From Trogon surrucura (Eukaryota > Chordata > Aves > Trogoniformes > Trogonidae): DNA of 64,000 bases. The translations under genes and the position numbers were made by a program. This document shows positions 21,531 to 33,138 of this stretch, one piece after another. The stretch covers positions 1,922,001 through 1,986,000 of the forward strand of contig CM036618.1 of NCBI GenBank assembly GCA_020746105.1. Reading direction: 5' to 3'. A model generated the notes under the pieces. That model searched no databases. It was given only the letters and a program-made list of their open reading frames with translations, and had not been told where the DNA came from. Within the stretch, counting starts at the first letter, position 1. Each line of letters begins with the position of its first letter.

Positions 21531-22565
21531 TACATTTTTTTCATCTCGGAGCCCCATCGCGGGGTAAAGGGGATGGGAGCTCAATCACGGCGACCGGATT
21601 GTCTGCCAAGCCAGAAACGGGCCATTTGCTAGAGGAAAGAATGAATTTTCATAAGGCAGGTGAGGGAAAAAAAATAAAATCAGGGGAGGCCGGGAGGTGC
21701 CAGGTGGGATCAAGGCAGGGTCTAGCCCGATAGCCCCCTAAATTGGGGGAAATCCAGAGCAGCCGAGGAGACACCTCACCCTTCAAACTAGTCTAGAACT
21801 CCTTCTTCCTCCCCACAAGGATATCCAGTTTCACAAGGCAGAATTTAACCCTTTACTTGCCTGGGCTGCACCCCTCAAGCTGCCTGAAGGTAAGAGATGT
21901 CTCAAGTAAAGCCCGGCCACTGCTGGGAGCCTGGTTTGTACTGATTGCTCTGGGGAGGGCAGCAGGGGAAGGAAAAGAAAGACAAAAAGCTGTGGACACA
22001 GCCCCAGACCCTCGGTTCGCAAGCTCTCAGCCTGGGCAGGTGATAACCGGCGCCTGGAAAGCAGCTCGGCAGCGGGGAGAACCCAGCTCCACCCCGCGAG
22101 GTCACCGTTCCAAACGCCGAAGGTACCACGCAGAGAAATAAAGACATCCTGGTGTGGCAGGAGCTATGATTTTTTTTTTGGTTTGTGTGTGACGCCGGCT
22201 TACCCGCTTCCCAGCCGTTCCGTCCGGAGGGAAAGGTGATCTTTCTGCAGCGAAAAATCCTGAATCCAACCGTGCGCTCATGGGGCAAAGCGTGGTTTAA
22301 TAATTAACTCCGAGCGGCACTTCCAGAGCTGGACTGGAGCTCTGCTGGGTTTTTTACCACTCGTGGGCACCCCTCCCAGCCCCTCTCTCAGCCGCAGCGA
22401 ACAGTCGGGCCGGCACGCGGCAACGCAGAAGCGATATTCTTTCCAGATTTCACGACCACGCTTAATTACCGCCATCGTTTGTGCTACGACAGAAGACACC
22501 AAGGCCGTGTCCCCACCTTGGGCGCCCAATTTATCCACCCTCCGGCCACCAAACCCGTCAGGGGA
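21531..22565. other. Unique stretch containing a candidate exon
   Basis: Contains the splice-flanked open segment at 21820-21889 listed separately. The rest is unremarkable, with a CpG-rich patch near 22190-22240 and no repeat. Confidence 0.35.
21820..21889 (+). other. Candidate internal exon, 70 nt (unproven)
   Basis: A pyrimidine-rich acceptor (CTTCTTCCTCCCCACAAG) precedes, and a strong donor (CTGAAG/GTAAGAG) follows, 70 bases open in two frames. The in-phase peptide is about 23 residues (DIQFHKAEFNPLLAWAAPLK in part), with no recognised relative. Without partner exons this is weak evidence. Confidence 0.22.
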
Positions 22566-22612
22566 GAGCACGTCCCTTCCAACCCCTGACATTCTGTGTG
22601 ATTCTGTGATCT
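22566..22612 (+). mobile_element. CR1 LINE 3' tail, about 45 bp
   Basis: Sense tail with CGTCCCTTCCAACCCCTGAC and a TGTGTGATTCTGTGAT end; one octamer carries an extra TG. Confidence 0.85.
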
Positions 22613-24938
22613 AGAGCAGCTCCAAGCCACCCAAGTCTTGGCTGTAGGGATCATCCCACCGCGGTTTAGGGAAAGAGTCAACTCAAGGACCCAAATCAAG
22701 TGGCCAAAGGAGCCTACGGAGGACGTGTAACCAATATCTTACTGTAAACCACCTCTGACACAAAGGTTTCCTGCAACACCAGCTCCCTCAGACAGGGAAC
22801 TGGGATGGCAGCAGTACAAAACTTCATCAGACAAAAGCAGCTGTAGTTACACGCGTCGGGTTTTGCCTTACAGTATCTCAGCTAGAAGCTGGTTTTACTG
22901 GGGAATCAGCAGGGCTGGATCCAGCTCCTCTCCAGCACTCCCAGTCTCGACGGAGAGAAGCTGCAAATGCCACAGCCCTACAGCAGCTGCAGCCAACACA
23001 TCATCCAACTGCTGCCTGTTTTACCATTTTGTCCATTTTCCTACTGTTTTTCGGAGGTACCGCTCCATTGCAACAATTTTTCTTTAAGATATTGCCGGCT
23101 GAGGGCTGAAGTTGTTACACACATCACCTACTACCGAGGGCACACTCCTCACTCCGGAAGTCATAGCAGCCCTTGCCATAAAATATTCTGATTTCCCAAG
23201 GTTGTGACTTTTCAAATCCTCTAGTCATGGCCTCAATTCACCTGATCAACACCGCGAGCCAGTCTACAGCGCAACACCGCCCTACCAAAACCCGTATCAT
23301 TCTTTAGCACGAATCCTTTGCATACCAGCCTGCCACGGCAGCAATTAGCTGTTCCGTTTTGCAAAACATATTGAGAAAGCGCAGTCGATTCAGGCAATAA
23401 TTCCAGCTTTACAAGCTTTTAAAACAGCTCTCGTAGCTACGAACGCAACGCAGACCGGCTGCACGTCTCGCGTACGGAAAACAACCCGAAGGATGCCAAG
23501 GACGGAGAAAAACGGCGACTTTTGCTTTCAGCAGTCCCGGTAATTAATTCCGCATGAAGAGGTGCTCCAGTAAAAACCACCTCCTTGACAGGTTTAAACA
23601 TTTTCTGCCAGAGGAAAGAAGAAACAAGAGACTCGCAACCTTACCTCTATCTTCCCGAGGTGAAAGATGGTTCATGGGAAAAACTGGACTCTTCAGTTAA
23701 TTGAACAGCAAAACAACCGAATCCTAGAGCCTCGGCAACCGCAGGCGTCGACCTTCCATGGGCAGCCTTCACATGAACTCTTCTGGTAGGGGACCAGCCT
23801 CAATTACTGAGCCCTGCGGAAGAAAAAGCCAGTTTGTCTGCATTATCTTTCATTTATCTTTCTGAATTATTAGTCGCACGCCGCAATTTTAAGTGGAAAA
23901 CCAGCAAAGCTGAGGTCAACCGTTCGTTCACCGCGGCATCATTAGGAGGAGCTTGATGACCTTCTCAATGCTACCAAGCGCCAGGTACCTTTTGTATTTC
24001 ATTGAAAAAGAACTCATCGAGGTTCCTCCAGCTTTAAGCTATTTGGGGAAAAAAATGGAAGTTGAATACTCTAACCGATCTGTTTTGTTGGGTTTTTTTA
24101 CAAACTTCTCCCCTCCCTCTTCGCCGCTCCTAAGAAATAAAGATCCAGAAAACCACAGCGCAGACCGAGCAGCAAATCTTGCCACGGCGAGACGGCATCT
24201 ACGCAACGCGGGGGATAAAAACTAGCACCAGAAAATTACAGTCGGTGTTTACAGCCGGCAGGCTGCAGACCACCGCCGAGCTCATAAAACTCCAAGATAA
24301 TGAGATCCTTCCCTGCCTCACCGAGGCACGGACGGAAAATCGCCGTTAAGCTAGAACCGGATCAAGGGGGTTTCTCCAGTTCTTCCTCTTCCGCGGACTT
24401 TCCGTATCGCCTTCGATAAGCCAGGCAGCCTCCGAACCCGAGACGAGCGCCATTATTTCTCTGCCGAAGCGCGTACGCCGTAAAAAGGTACCGAGAGCGC
24501 AGTTTGTCCATTTTCTTCAGCTGTCCCCTCTCCTGCAAGTCACACCGGTCCGAACCTTGCTCCTCTCAAGCCAAATGCCGACGCATCAACTCAGCCGTGG
24601 CTTGCAAATGCTTTGCTCGGCTGAAAAGTGTTAGTTTGTAAAATTGGGCTCCTCATATGGTGGTGCAACTGTCGAATTCGAACGGAAAAGTAATTAAATA
24701 AAAACACCAAAGCAACACAACCATGGAGATAATCCTCCTTGCAAGCCACCCTACGCGTTGCAGTTTCTGCAGCCAAGCTTCCTACCTACCCCATCAAACG
24801 CTCCGAGACAGAAGTCCCAATATTGCTTTTGAACTTTCGTTTGTAGCAGCTACGGGATGCAAATTCACCTTCACCCACCTGAGACACCTACGAGCTGGCT
24901 GGAAACCGGAGCTGGTAATTCCAGGCTCCCTCTGCAGT
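22613..24938. other. Long unique stretch, no gene recognised
   Basis: Unique sequence with AT-rich patches and dispersed CpGs. A minus-strand donor-like GTAAGG occurs near 23641-23646 with no acceptor that makes a convincing exon. The frames are short and uninformative. Confidence 0.4.
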
Positions 24939-25671
24939 CATAGAATCACAGAATCATAGAATGTCAGGGATTGGAAGGGACCTCGAGAGATCATCAAGTC
25001 CAATCCCCCTGCCAGAGCAGGAACGCCTCGATAATGCTACACAGGAACGTGTCCAGGCGGGTCTTGAATGTCTCCAGAGAAGGAGACTCCACACCCTCCC
25101 TGGGCAGCCTGGGCCAGGGCTCCGGCACCCTCACTGAGAAGAAGTTTCTTCTTGAGTTTAAGCGGAACCTCTTATGTTCCAGTTTCAGCCCATTACCCCT
25201 TGTCCTATCAGTGGGTGTCACCGAGAAGAGCCTGGCTCCATCCTCGTGACACTCCCCCTTGATATATTTGTAAACATTAATGAGGTCACCCCTCAGTCTC
25301 CTCTTCTCCAAGCTAAAGAGCCCCAGCTCCCTCAGCCTTTCCTCACCAGGGAGATGCTCCACTCCCTCCATCATCCCAGTTGCCCTGTGCTGGACTCTCT
25401 CCAGCACTTCCCTGTCTTTCTTGAACTGAGGGGCCCAGAACTGGACACAGTATTCCAGATGGGGTCTCACCAGGGCAGAGCAGAGGGGCAGGAGGACCTC
25501 TCTTGACCTACTAACCACCCCCCTTCTAACACACCCCAGGATGCCCTTGGCCTTCCTGGCCACAAGGGCACACTGCTGGCTCATGGCCATCCTGCTGCCC
25601 ACCAGCACCCCCAGGGCCCTTTCCCCTACACTACTCTCTAATAAGTCATTCCCCAACTTATACTGGAACCA
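24939..25671 (-). mobile_element. CR1 LINE, about 730 bp, young, open ORF2 C-terminus
   Basis: Minus-strand CR1 whose frame is open for about 225 element codons, from [20 protein letters not shown] through [28 protein letters not shown] and [19 protein letters not shown] to the end, followed by the octamer 3' end (24939). It is the most intact of the group and nearly identical to the 61471 copy. It is truncated just 3' of the palm, so the catalytic motif is missing. Confidence 0.96.
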
Positions 25672-26211
25672 ATAAACACATCCACGAATCTCCCCTTGGA
25701 GATGCTGGATGGAGATGGGTGCAGGTCCCCGGCAGCCCAACCACCCCCAAAGGTTTGGTCCCCAAGGAACCGTTCAGTTAAGAGTCCACGTTCAATGACT
25801 TCCAGGGTACATGTGTTTTCTTTCTTTCTTTCTTTCCCAGGGTTATCAGGATTATTGGGTTAAATTCCCACCCAGCATCTCAAGTTAGACGAAGGGAGGA
25901 TCATCATTAGTTCAAACCCTGCCTGTCCCCGTCGCCGCGGCAGAAATTACCTACACGGACGCGGTCATTAGGATGCTGCCTTAATAATGCACCCGTCATT
26001 AGCGGCACAAGGCTCTTACAAGTGACTCGCTGCAATTTATTCGTGAAAAACCAAGGAGGCAAAAGGAGGGAGGAAAACACAGACGGTGGCATCGTCTGAG
26101 GCACCAGCAAAGAACAACCATGGAAGCTCACGGATCACCGCGCGACGGACAGGTACGAGCAGGGCACATCCCGGCGGGAGATGAGATGTCTGCTGGGTTA
26201 CGCCTCCATTC
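25672..26211. other. Unique sequence with a short CTTT array
   Basis: No gene seen. Bases 25815-25837 are a short (CTTT)n array. The sequence near 25930-26150 is GC-rich and repeat-free. Confidence 0.4.
25815..25837. repeat. (CTTT)n microsatellite
   Basis: About five TTTC units in a row. Minor. Confidence 0.85.
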
Positions 26212-26480
26212 TTCATTGACTCATGGAATTGTTTCAGTTGGAAAAGACCTTTAAGATCGTCAAGTCCAACCGTTAACCCAGCCCTGCCAGGGCCACCATT
26301 GACCCACGGCCCTGAGCTCCACATCTGCACGGCTTTGAGATCCCTCCAGGGGTGGGGACTCCACCACTGCCCTGGGTCAGGGCTTCACAGCCCTTTCCAT
26401 AAAGAAATGTTTCCTAATATCCAACCTAAACCTGCCCTGGAGCAACTTAAGGCCATTTCCTCTTGTCCTTGGGACGAGGT
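26212..26480 (-). mobile_element. CR1 LINE 3' part, older subfamily
   Basis: The minus strand carries a CR1 end of the subfamily with the GGTTGGACTTGACGATC box and a GGGCTGGGTTAACGG block. It is diverged, 5'-truncated and frameless, and related to the outer elements at 29339 and 34987. Confidence 0.9.
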
Positions 26481-29338
26481 GTGCACACACGTGCACATAA
26501 ACGAACACAAAAGACGCACAAAGTCCCGCAGCGCTCAGGCTGCCAGTCTAGAAGCCACATTTTACCATCTTTTTACCAGCAGGAGATGGTTTTGTATTTC
26601 TAAATAGTACATTTGTCCCGGCTGGTTTCACCACCCCGACAATAAATAGCCCAAATGATGCCCAGGAAGGAACCGTAAAAACAAAAAAACATAAATAATA
26701 ATGGAAAATTTAAGCCTATGTTTCCAGATTCCTGGGGTGAGGTGGGTGTCAGGGGGGGTGGTGGGATTAAAGTCCCAAAACTAAAAAGATGATAAGATGT
26801 TCCTGTTTTAAAGAAAACTCTACTCAGGCTGGCTCTCATGAAAAGGAAAACAACAACTGGAGTGAAAAATCTATAGAACAAAGAGAAGAAAAAGCAAACT
26901 CTTGGCATAGAGCGATAGGAAACAGCAAGGAGAGGGAGCACAACACTCCCAGGTTTGGGCGTCACAAAAATTACGCAGAAACAGCAAATCCCAGCAATGG
27001 CCAAGAACTGTAACTGCCCCACGACAGAGCAAGCACCGGCAACGCTACAGGAACGGCAGCAGAACGCAACAGATATTTCTGTTCATTAATTAAGAAAGAA
27101 ACCAGATGGCACAGCCGAGCCACAGGAAACATTTTCTCTTCCAAAGAGCGACGCAGGCAGATGTGAAACACCAGCGAACGGAGCCCGTGGGTTTGAATTC
27201 AGGAGATCTTCAGCTGCATCCCAGGGGCTTTAAAAGAGCCGGACAAGAAAATCTCAGGATTGTTTATCGTAGCTTCCCACAAGCGTTAACTCGGGAGATT
27301 CGAGAGCACTGGAGGACCCGCTGTTGTGTCAGTGTTTTAAATGACCAGGCTAATAACAAGCTCTCAGGCCAGCTTCCACCCCAGGGAGAAAAAGGAAACA
27401 CAGGTATAAAATCTCATCAGGAGGTAGAGGAAGTAAATAACCGATGCCTATCGAAACCCAGGTCTTCAATTCATCGTCCGGGGTTTCATTAAGACTACGG
27501 GGTGGGCAAAACTGCAACAGCTCTGATGCAACGTCCTCCGAGCTCTGTAAATCATTTAGCTTTGTGAAGCACGATTTCTCGAGGAGCTGGAATTACATTA
27601 CATAACGTGGAATATATTAAAAAGATTAATAATTAGCCGAGCGACAAGTCATAAAATATAACTAGATCATCAGTCATCACGTGCTCGCACCCAGCTCCCA
27701 GGAGGAGCCGTTCTCGCGCCCTACATTACTCATCCTACCGCAACTCCGACTCACGCCGACTCGAGAAGCTGCAGGTACAGCAGAGGCCACGAGATCCGGA
27801 TCTTCCCCCAACGTGACTCCAAGCAAAGACCTTCCACGTCGTTATCGCTCAACACCAGCTTGGAGCAGACGCCTTTCCCAATCCAGACGGGATGTAAGAG
27901 AGGAGGGAGGCACCGGCGGCGCGCGAAGGCGGCGGCAGCTCGCTCGGCGTGAGAACGAGGGGGCAAGAAACGAAAGTAGCAGGTGACGAGTCCAAAACCA
28001 AACAAGAGACACCAGTTTCTTCACACACGACCCAGCCGAGCGGTTTAGCTCCTCGCCACAGGACGCCGTGCGCGCTCAACACCTGCGCCAGCTCAAGGGA
28101 AGGCCGGCTGTGTCACAGAGCTCACACCCGTGACGGTTACTAATAAGACGGACATCACCTCGGGCTGGGAAAGTCCTGGGGATGTTGAACGATCAGAGAT
28201 GGTAAGAGTTGGGAGTGTCATCCAGGATCTGCCATGTCTGCAGGCTCCACTTTAAGCAACAGGGTGTAGATCCATGTAGATCTCATCTAAGAGCTGGGGA
28301 AACGGTACTTTGGAAAAGATCTCGGTGATGGTGGACAACCAACCGCACGTGGCTCCCCACCCTTCGGCAGCAGCCGGGCATTGTTCGCGTGCATGAGAAA
28401 CTCCTGAATGCGGGAGCTCAACCCATTGCTCCAACCACAACTGACCTCAGGGAGGTCCTCCAGCCTCTCGTGGTGACCACATCAGATACTATTAACAAGC
28501 TCTTCCTTTCCAGAGATGGAGAAACTGTGGCTTTTGAACCACAAGGAGCCTCTGGGCAGCCCCACAGTCGCTCCTGGACTGCAGCAAAGGTGCAGAAGTA
28601 GTGAGGTCCAGGGTCATCAGAAGATCTGAGCCCACATTGGCAGAAGAAAGCAGAGAGGCAGACGGCAACACACACCTCATTTAGAGAGCACCAAAGATCT
28701 TCCAGACATAACTCCCTGGCAGAACCCCTCCATCCTCTTGAGCTCTCCCATGGCCCACACGGTTCCTTGTCCCCAACCCTGTGAAGATTCTGCTGAGCTT
28801 CCCCAGGTCATTGCTACACAAAACTGCCCGCAGAGCACCCCCCATAGCCCACAAATCGCAGGAAGAAGCTAAAGGAGCTGGATCTTGCCTTTTCTTCCCA
28901 AAACATCACGCCTCGAGGCAATACTAAAAGACCCTTTACAAGTGCCATTACGCACGAGCTTGCAGTTAAAGATATCGAGAGATGTGGAGGAGAGATAAAA
29001 GAGAGAAGCATCCATAGATTACATCCATCAACAGCCCAGGGTATTTTTCCCTTTCATCAGAAAGGTTTTTAATTAGTAGGAATAAGCACTTAGAAATTTC
29101 CAGCGTTCAAAATCCCAAGCCCTTTCAGTAAAGCTTGCTCTGGCTGGTGACCTTTGCTCTTCCGTTTTCTTCCCGAAACCCGTGTTCAGCATTTCTTGCT
29201 CCAACTATTGAAAACTTTGAATAAAGTGAACTGCCTCAGGTGTATCCATGGTTTTCCCCCTCCAACAAAGCATCAGAGGCGAGTTGTTCCCTGCGACCCA
29301 ACACAGCACAGAGAAGAAATACCCCATGGAAGCCTAAG
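26481..29338. other. Long unique stretch, no gene recognised
   Basis: A 140-codon minus frame (26600-27022) is hydrophobic (FCVIFV, FFFSLFYRFF) but is probably an AT/T-rich composition effect. An AT-rich block at 27540-27680 has homeodomain-like TAATTA cores. Bases 27880-28110 are CpG-rich. The 28220-28800 part reads like neither repeat nor coding exon. Confidence 0.35.
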
Positions 29339-29452
29339 TCAGAGAATCACAGAAACGTTTGGGTTGGAAAAGACCTTTAAGATCATTGAGTCCAACTGTT
29401 AACCCAGCCCTGCCAGGGCCACCACTGACCCATGGCCCTGAGCACCACATCT
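29339..29452 (-). mobile_element. Outer CR1 LINE, 3' end of a nested pair
   Basis: The 3' end of an older minus-strand CR1 (AGTCAGAGAATCACAGAAACG, then GTTAACCCAGCCC). It is interrupted at 29453 by a full 3' end of another CR1; what looks like its continuation starts near 30131. Confidence 0.85.
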
Positions 29453-30130
29453 CATAGAATCACAGAATCCTAGAATGGCCCAGGCTGGAAGGGACCTTAG
29501 AGATCCTCTAACCCAACCTCCCTGTCACGGGCAGGGACGCCTCTCAGCTAGATCAGGCTGCTCAAGGCTCTGTCCAACCTGGCCTTGAACACCTCCAGGG
29601 AGGGGGCAGCCACAGCCTCTCTGGGCAATTTATTGCAGAGTCTTGCCACCCGCGCACTGAAGAATTTCTTCCTAAGATCCAATCTAAATCTATTCTCCTT
29701 CAACTCAAACCCATTTCCCCTTGTCCTGTCAGTGGACGCTCTTGTCAAAAGTCCCTCCCCAGCCTCCCTGTAGGATCCCTTCAGGTACTGGAAGGCAGCT
29801 CTTAGGTCCCCCCGGAGTCTTCTCTTTTCAAGACTAAACAGTCCCAGCTCCCTCAGCCTGTCCTCGCAGCAGAGCTGCTCCAGCCCCTGGATCATCTTTG
29901 TGGCCTCCTCTGAACACGCTCCAACAGCTCCATGTCCCTCTTATGGTGGGGACACCAGAACTGGACGCAGGATTTGAGGTGGGGTCTCACAAGAGCAGAG
30001 TAAAGGGGGAGAATCCCCTCTCTTGCCCTGCTGGCCACGCTTCTCCTGATACATCCCAGGACAGGGTTGGCCTCTGGGCTGCAGGAGCGCCCTGATGGCT
30101 CAGGTTGAGCTTCTCGTCCATCAACACCCC
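29453..30130 (-). mobile_element. Inner CR1 LINE, about 680 bp
   Basis: A second minus-strand CR1 placed inside the older one. It has an intact 3' end (CATAGAATCACAGAATCC), a frame open over 29548-29895 ([31 protein letters not shown] to LDRALSSLI), and upstream remnants ([31 protein letters not shown]) in a shifted frame. It is a different subfamily from the young group. Confidence 0.92.
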
Positions 30131-30310
30131 CCACCACTGCCCTGGGCAGCCTGGGCCAGCACTGGACAACCTTCTCAGTGAAGAAATTTTCCCTACTATC
30201 CAATTTAATCCTCCCCTGGAGCAACTTGAGGCCATTTCCTCTTATCCTATCGCTTGTTCCTTGGGAGAAGAGACTGACACCCCTGGCTCCCCCCTCCTGT
30301 CAGGGGGTCA
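30131..30310 (-). mobile_element. Outer CR1 LINE, 5' continuation
   Basis: Resumes the CR1 begun at 29339: CACCACTGCCCTGGGCAGCC, then the GKFSLLRRLS-type segment. About 40 bases of the normal element are missing at the join, so the insertion removed or postdated a deletion. Confidence 0.8.
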
Positions 30311-33093
30311 GTGGATCGGACCCTGGTTTTAAACAGTTGAAGCTGAGGGCAAGAAGTGGGTTATCCACGATCTTGTTAAGCACATCCCCTGAAGCTGCTT
30401 TGAGCAAGGTTCAGATGCGATGACCTCCTGACACCTTTCCACCTAAACCATCCTGCATTAACTACAGCAGATTCAGCACAAGTTCTCCTTGTCCCACGAA
30501 AACGGATTCAAACACACCCAGCAGAGCCCGGGGCGTTGCCGAACCCATCGGCCTTTCCGTCCCTACGCGGCTTTGAAATTTTACTGGTCAGTTGAAAAAG
30601 TAGCAGAGTATAAGATGGCTAAAATCCGGCATTGGCATTTGTCGGAGTTTGAGCTCACCCGGTCGGCAACACAGGACGACGGAGCCGTTCTCTCACTCCT
30701 ACCCCCTCCTTTTGGAGATGGGGAGGAGAAAATTTAACAAAAGGCTTGAGGATCGAGGCTAAGGACAAGGAGGGTTTGCTCACCTCTTACGGTCACATGC
30801 AAATGACTTGGGGAGAAAACATCGAATCAATTTAGACAACAGAACCGTTACCAGTTTAACCAATCCGTTAGATCAGAGTTGGACAACAAGAGAAATAAAG
30901 AAAATCTGACCTTAAATACACCATCCCCCCACTCCTCCCTTCTTCCCCGCTACGTCCTGCCCCACGATGGGGATGGGGGCACTGGTCTGTCCATTACTCA
31001 CTGCCCATGCTGCTCCTTCCTCCCTGGTGAGAGGATTCCTCAGTCTTCCTCCACTCCAACGGGTCGTCCCTCTCAGGACAAAGAGTTTGGCCCAGCAGGT
31101 TTCTCCTCTTAAACACGTGGATGGCAGAGGTGCTGACTGGCCTGGCCTTGGCCAGAGTTGGGTCCCACTTTTACCTGGCCTTGGGGAGGCTCTGGAAGCT
31201 TCACAAAGAGTCACCCCCCAGCTCACCCATCCCCACTGCTAAAAAAACCCCACCAGGCACAAACCTGTCACATGTTGAAGTTCAAGGTCAACTGCTAATA
31301 TATATTTTCGAGCCAAACAGAGCCGCTAAACCATTCCGGACGCTCCGCCGTCCAGAAGAAACGACTTCCCATCACCCTCCGTCCGAGCTAGATCTCCCCC
31401 TGAACCTTTTCATCTTGAGCTTACTACAACATTTTGCAGTCCCACAAAGTCATGTGCTTCCTCCGGCAGCTTCAGCCACGGACCTACGGGGCATAAAAGC
31501 TTCGTGAGTGAGTTCTCACACGGCCCGGGATGGACCGAGCCACCACAGCACCTTTGAAGCGGTCGCCACTCAGCGTGTGAAACATGCCTCTTTCAATACC
31601 TCCCTTGTTAAGTTCTACTTCGGGCTCTAAATATTTTAATCGGAGGCTCTTTAATATTCAAACGCGTCAAAGAAGGGGCTGTGGAGGCAGGACGGGGGGT
31701 GCTCCAGACCTACAACACGAAGACAAACGTGGGTTTGTCCAACCTTGTCCTCTCCTGTCCGTTTAGCCTCAGGAATCGAAGCTAATAAATTACACCCAAC
31801 CATAAAAAGCAAGCGGAGAGGAGTTAGGAGGGATTCGATGTTTATTATATGCTGGCAAAATCCATAATTTATTTACTCGGTTTGCACTGCTCTACATAAA
31901 AAGGGCAGGCTAGGAGGCGAGAACAAAAAGGAGCAGCTTTGTAGGAGGGAGCCTCCTGCAAGGACCTTCCCTCTCTGCCTGCTCACGAGGAACGGGCAGC
32001 ACCAGAGGTTGGTTTTTTTGCAACTCCTCCAAACTCCAGAGCTGTGGAGCCAGTGCAAATGCTGCATTTTCAAAAGGGATATTTAATCTCCCTCCCTGAA
32101 TCAAGGCAATGCTAATTCTCCCTGCATTTCCTCCCCTGCTCCGTGCAAGGTTCCCTTTAAATTGGATTTTGCTTAAGAGCTCGCGCTCATTTTTGGGCAT
32201 CGGGAAAGCTTGTTTTCCTCCTTATCTCCTTTCCCCTATAGTCCTGCCTGATTTATACCCAGCACCAAATAAGTGTTGCAGGAGACGCGGAGAGAGAAGC
32301 CGTTTTGCAAGAGGACTAAATCTGTATGCCAGTTAACTGTTGCAAATTAAAAGGTCAGAAAAACAATCGCTGCGTTTGGAAAGAATAATTTTACACGACT
32401 AAGACCTGAACGGGGGAAAAAAAAAATATATATATATTAACTTTGTTCCAGTAAAGCGAGTTGTCTTATCTACCCATGAGGAAGTTTAATAAACAGCTTT
32501 CTGCTCTTCTAAGGTTCTGAACGCGCGCCAGGGTTTGCAGGGATCTCGCTCGCCCGAGATGAAACTGCGGGGCTTTAACTGAAAAGCAGGAAAGTGTAAA
32601 ATGCGTTTTGAAAGAAAACCGACGGAGAAATTGATTGGGCTCGTTCACTGAAGCCGATCGATAGCAACAGACACCAAAGTCACATCTGCAGATTGCTCCT
32701 GCTGCCACGGGTCGGGAGCGGGGAATTAACCTGCCCGAGGGGCTCCCACGAGGCACCGAGATCGGGTGAGGATCCTGCCAGACTTTGGCTGACTCGAGGC
32801 GAGGGCAGCTCCGGGTGGAAGCACCCGGGTTTCTCCGTCGAGGCTGGTCGCCAGCGCTGCTGGAGAGAGGGAGAAGCAGCTCCAAGGTTGGGGCAAAGCA
32901 GCACCAAGAGCTTTTTGCGGAGCGCTGCTCAACCCTCCTGGTCTTGGCAGCGATCCTCGGGGATATCCGAAGGACTGGAGGCCAGGCTGAGCTTCACCGC
33001 CACAGAATTTGGGGTTTGACCCACCGAGAGACAAGCTGAGGTGGAGGGTTGTTGGGTCCCTAACTCCCAGCTGTCTCCAGGAAGAGCAGGAAG
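30311..33093. other. Long unique stretch, no gene recognised
   Basis: Contains an AT-rich block at 31780-31880, another at 32280-32460 with an (AT)n patch, and a GC-rich block at 32690-33020. Frames of up to 139 codons occur near 32466-32885 and follow composition. A vague repetitive flavour at 30950-31230 is not enough to name. Confidence 0.35.
32417..32438. repeat. A run followed by (AT)n
   Basis: Ten As followed by about six AT units. Minor microsatellite. Confidence 0.85.
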
Positions 33094-33138
33094 AGCTCTG
33101 AGGTCCCTTCCAACCTCTAACGTTCTGTGATTCTGTGA
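33094..33138 (+). mobile_element. CR1 LINE 3' tail, about 45 bp
   Basis: Sense tail CTCTGAGGTCCCTTCCAACC followed by GTTCTGTGATTCTGTGA. Confidence 0.88.

Noticed and set aside
26600..27022. 140-codon hydrophobic minus-strand frame resembling a membrane protein
   Set aside because: The phenylalanine/leucine runs follow A/T-rich composition; no family resemblance, splice support or conserved topology visible.
30950..31230. LTR- or repeat-like wording with paired TCCCTC and CTCCA phrases
   Set aside because: No boundary, duplication or second copy in the window to support a repeat call.
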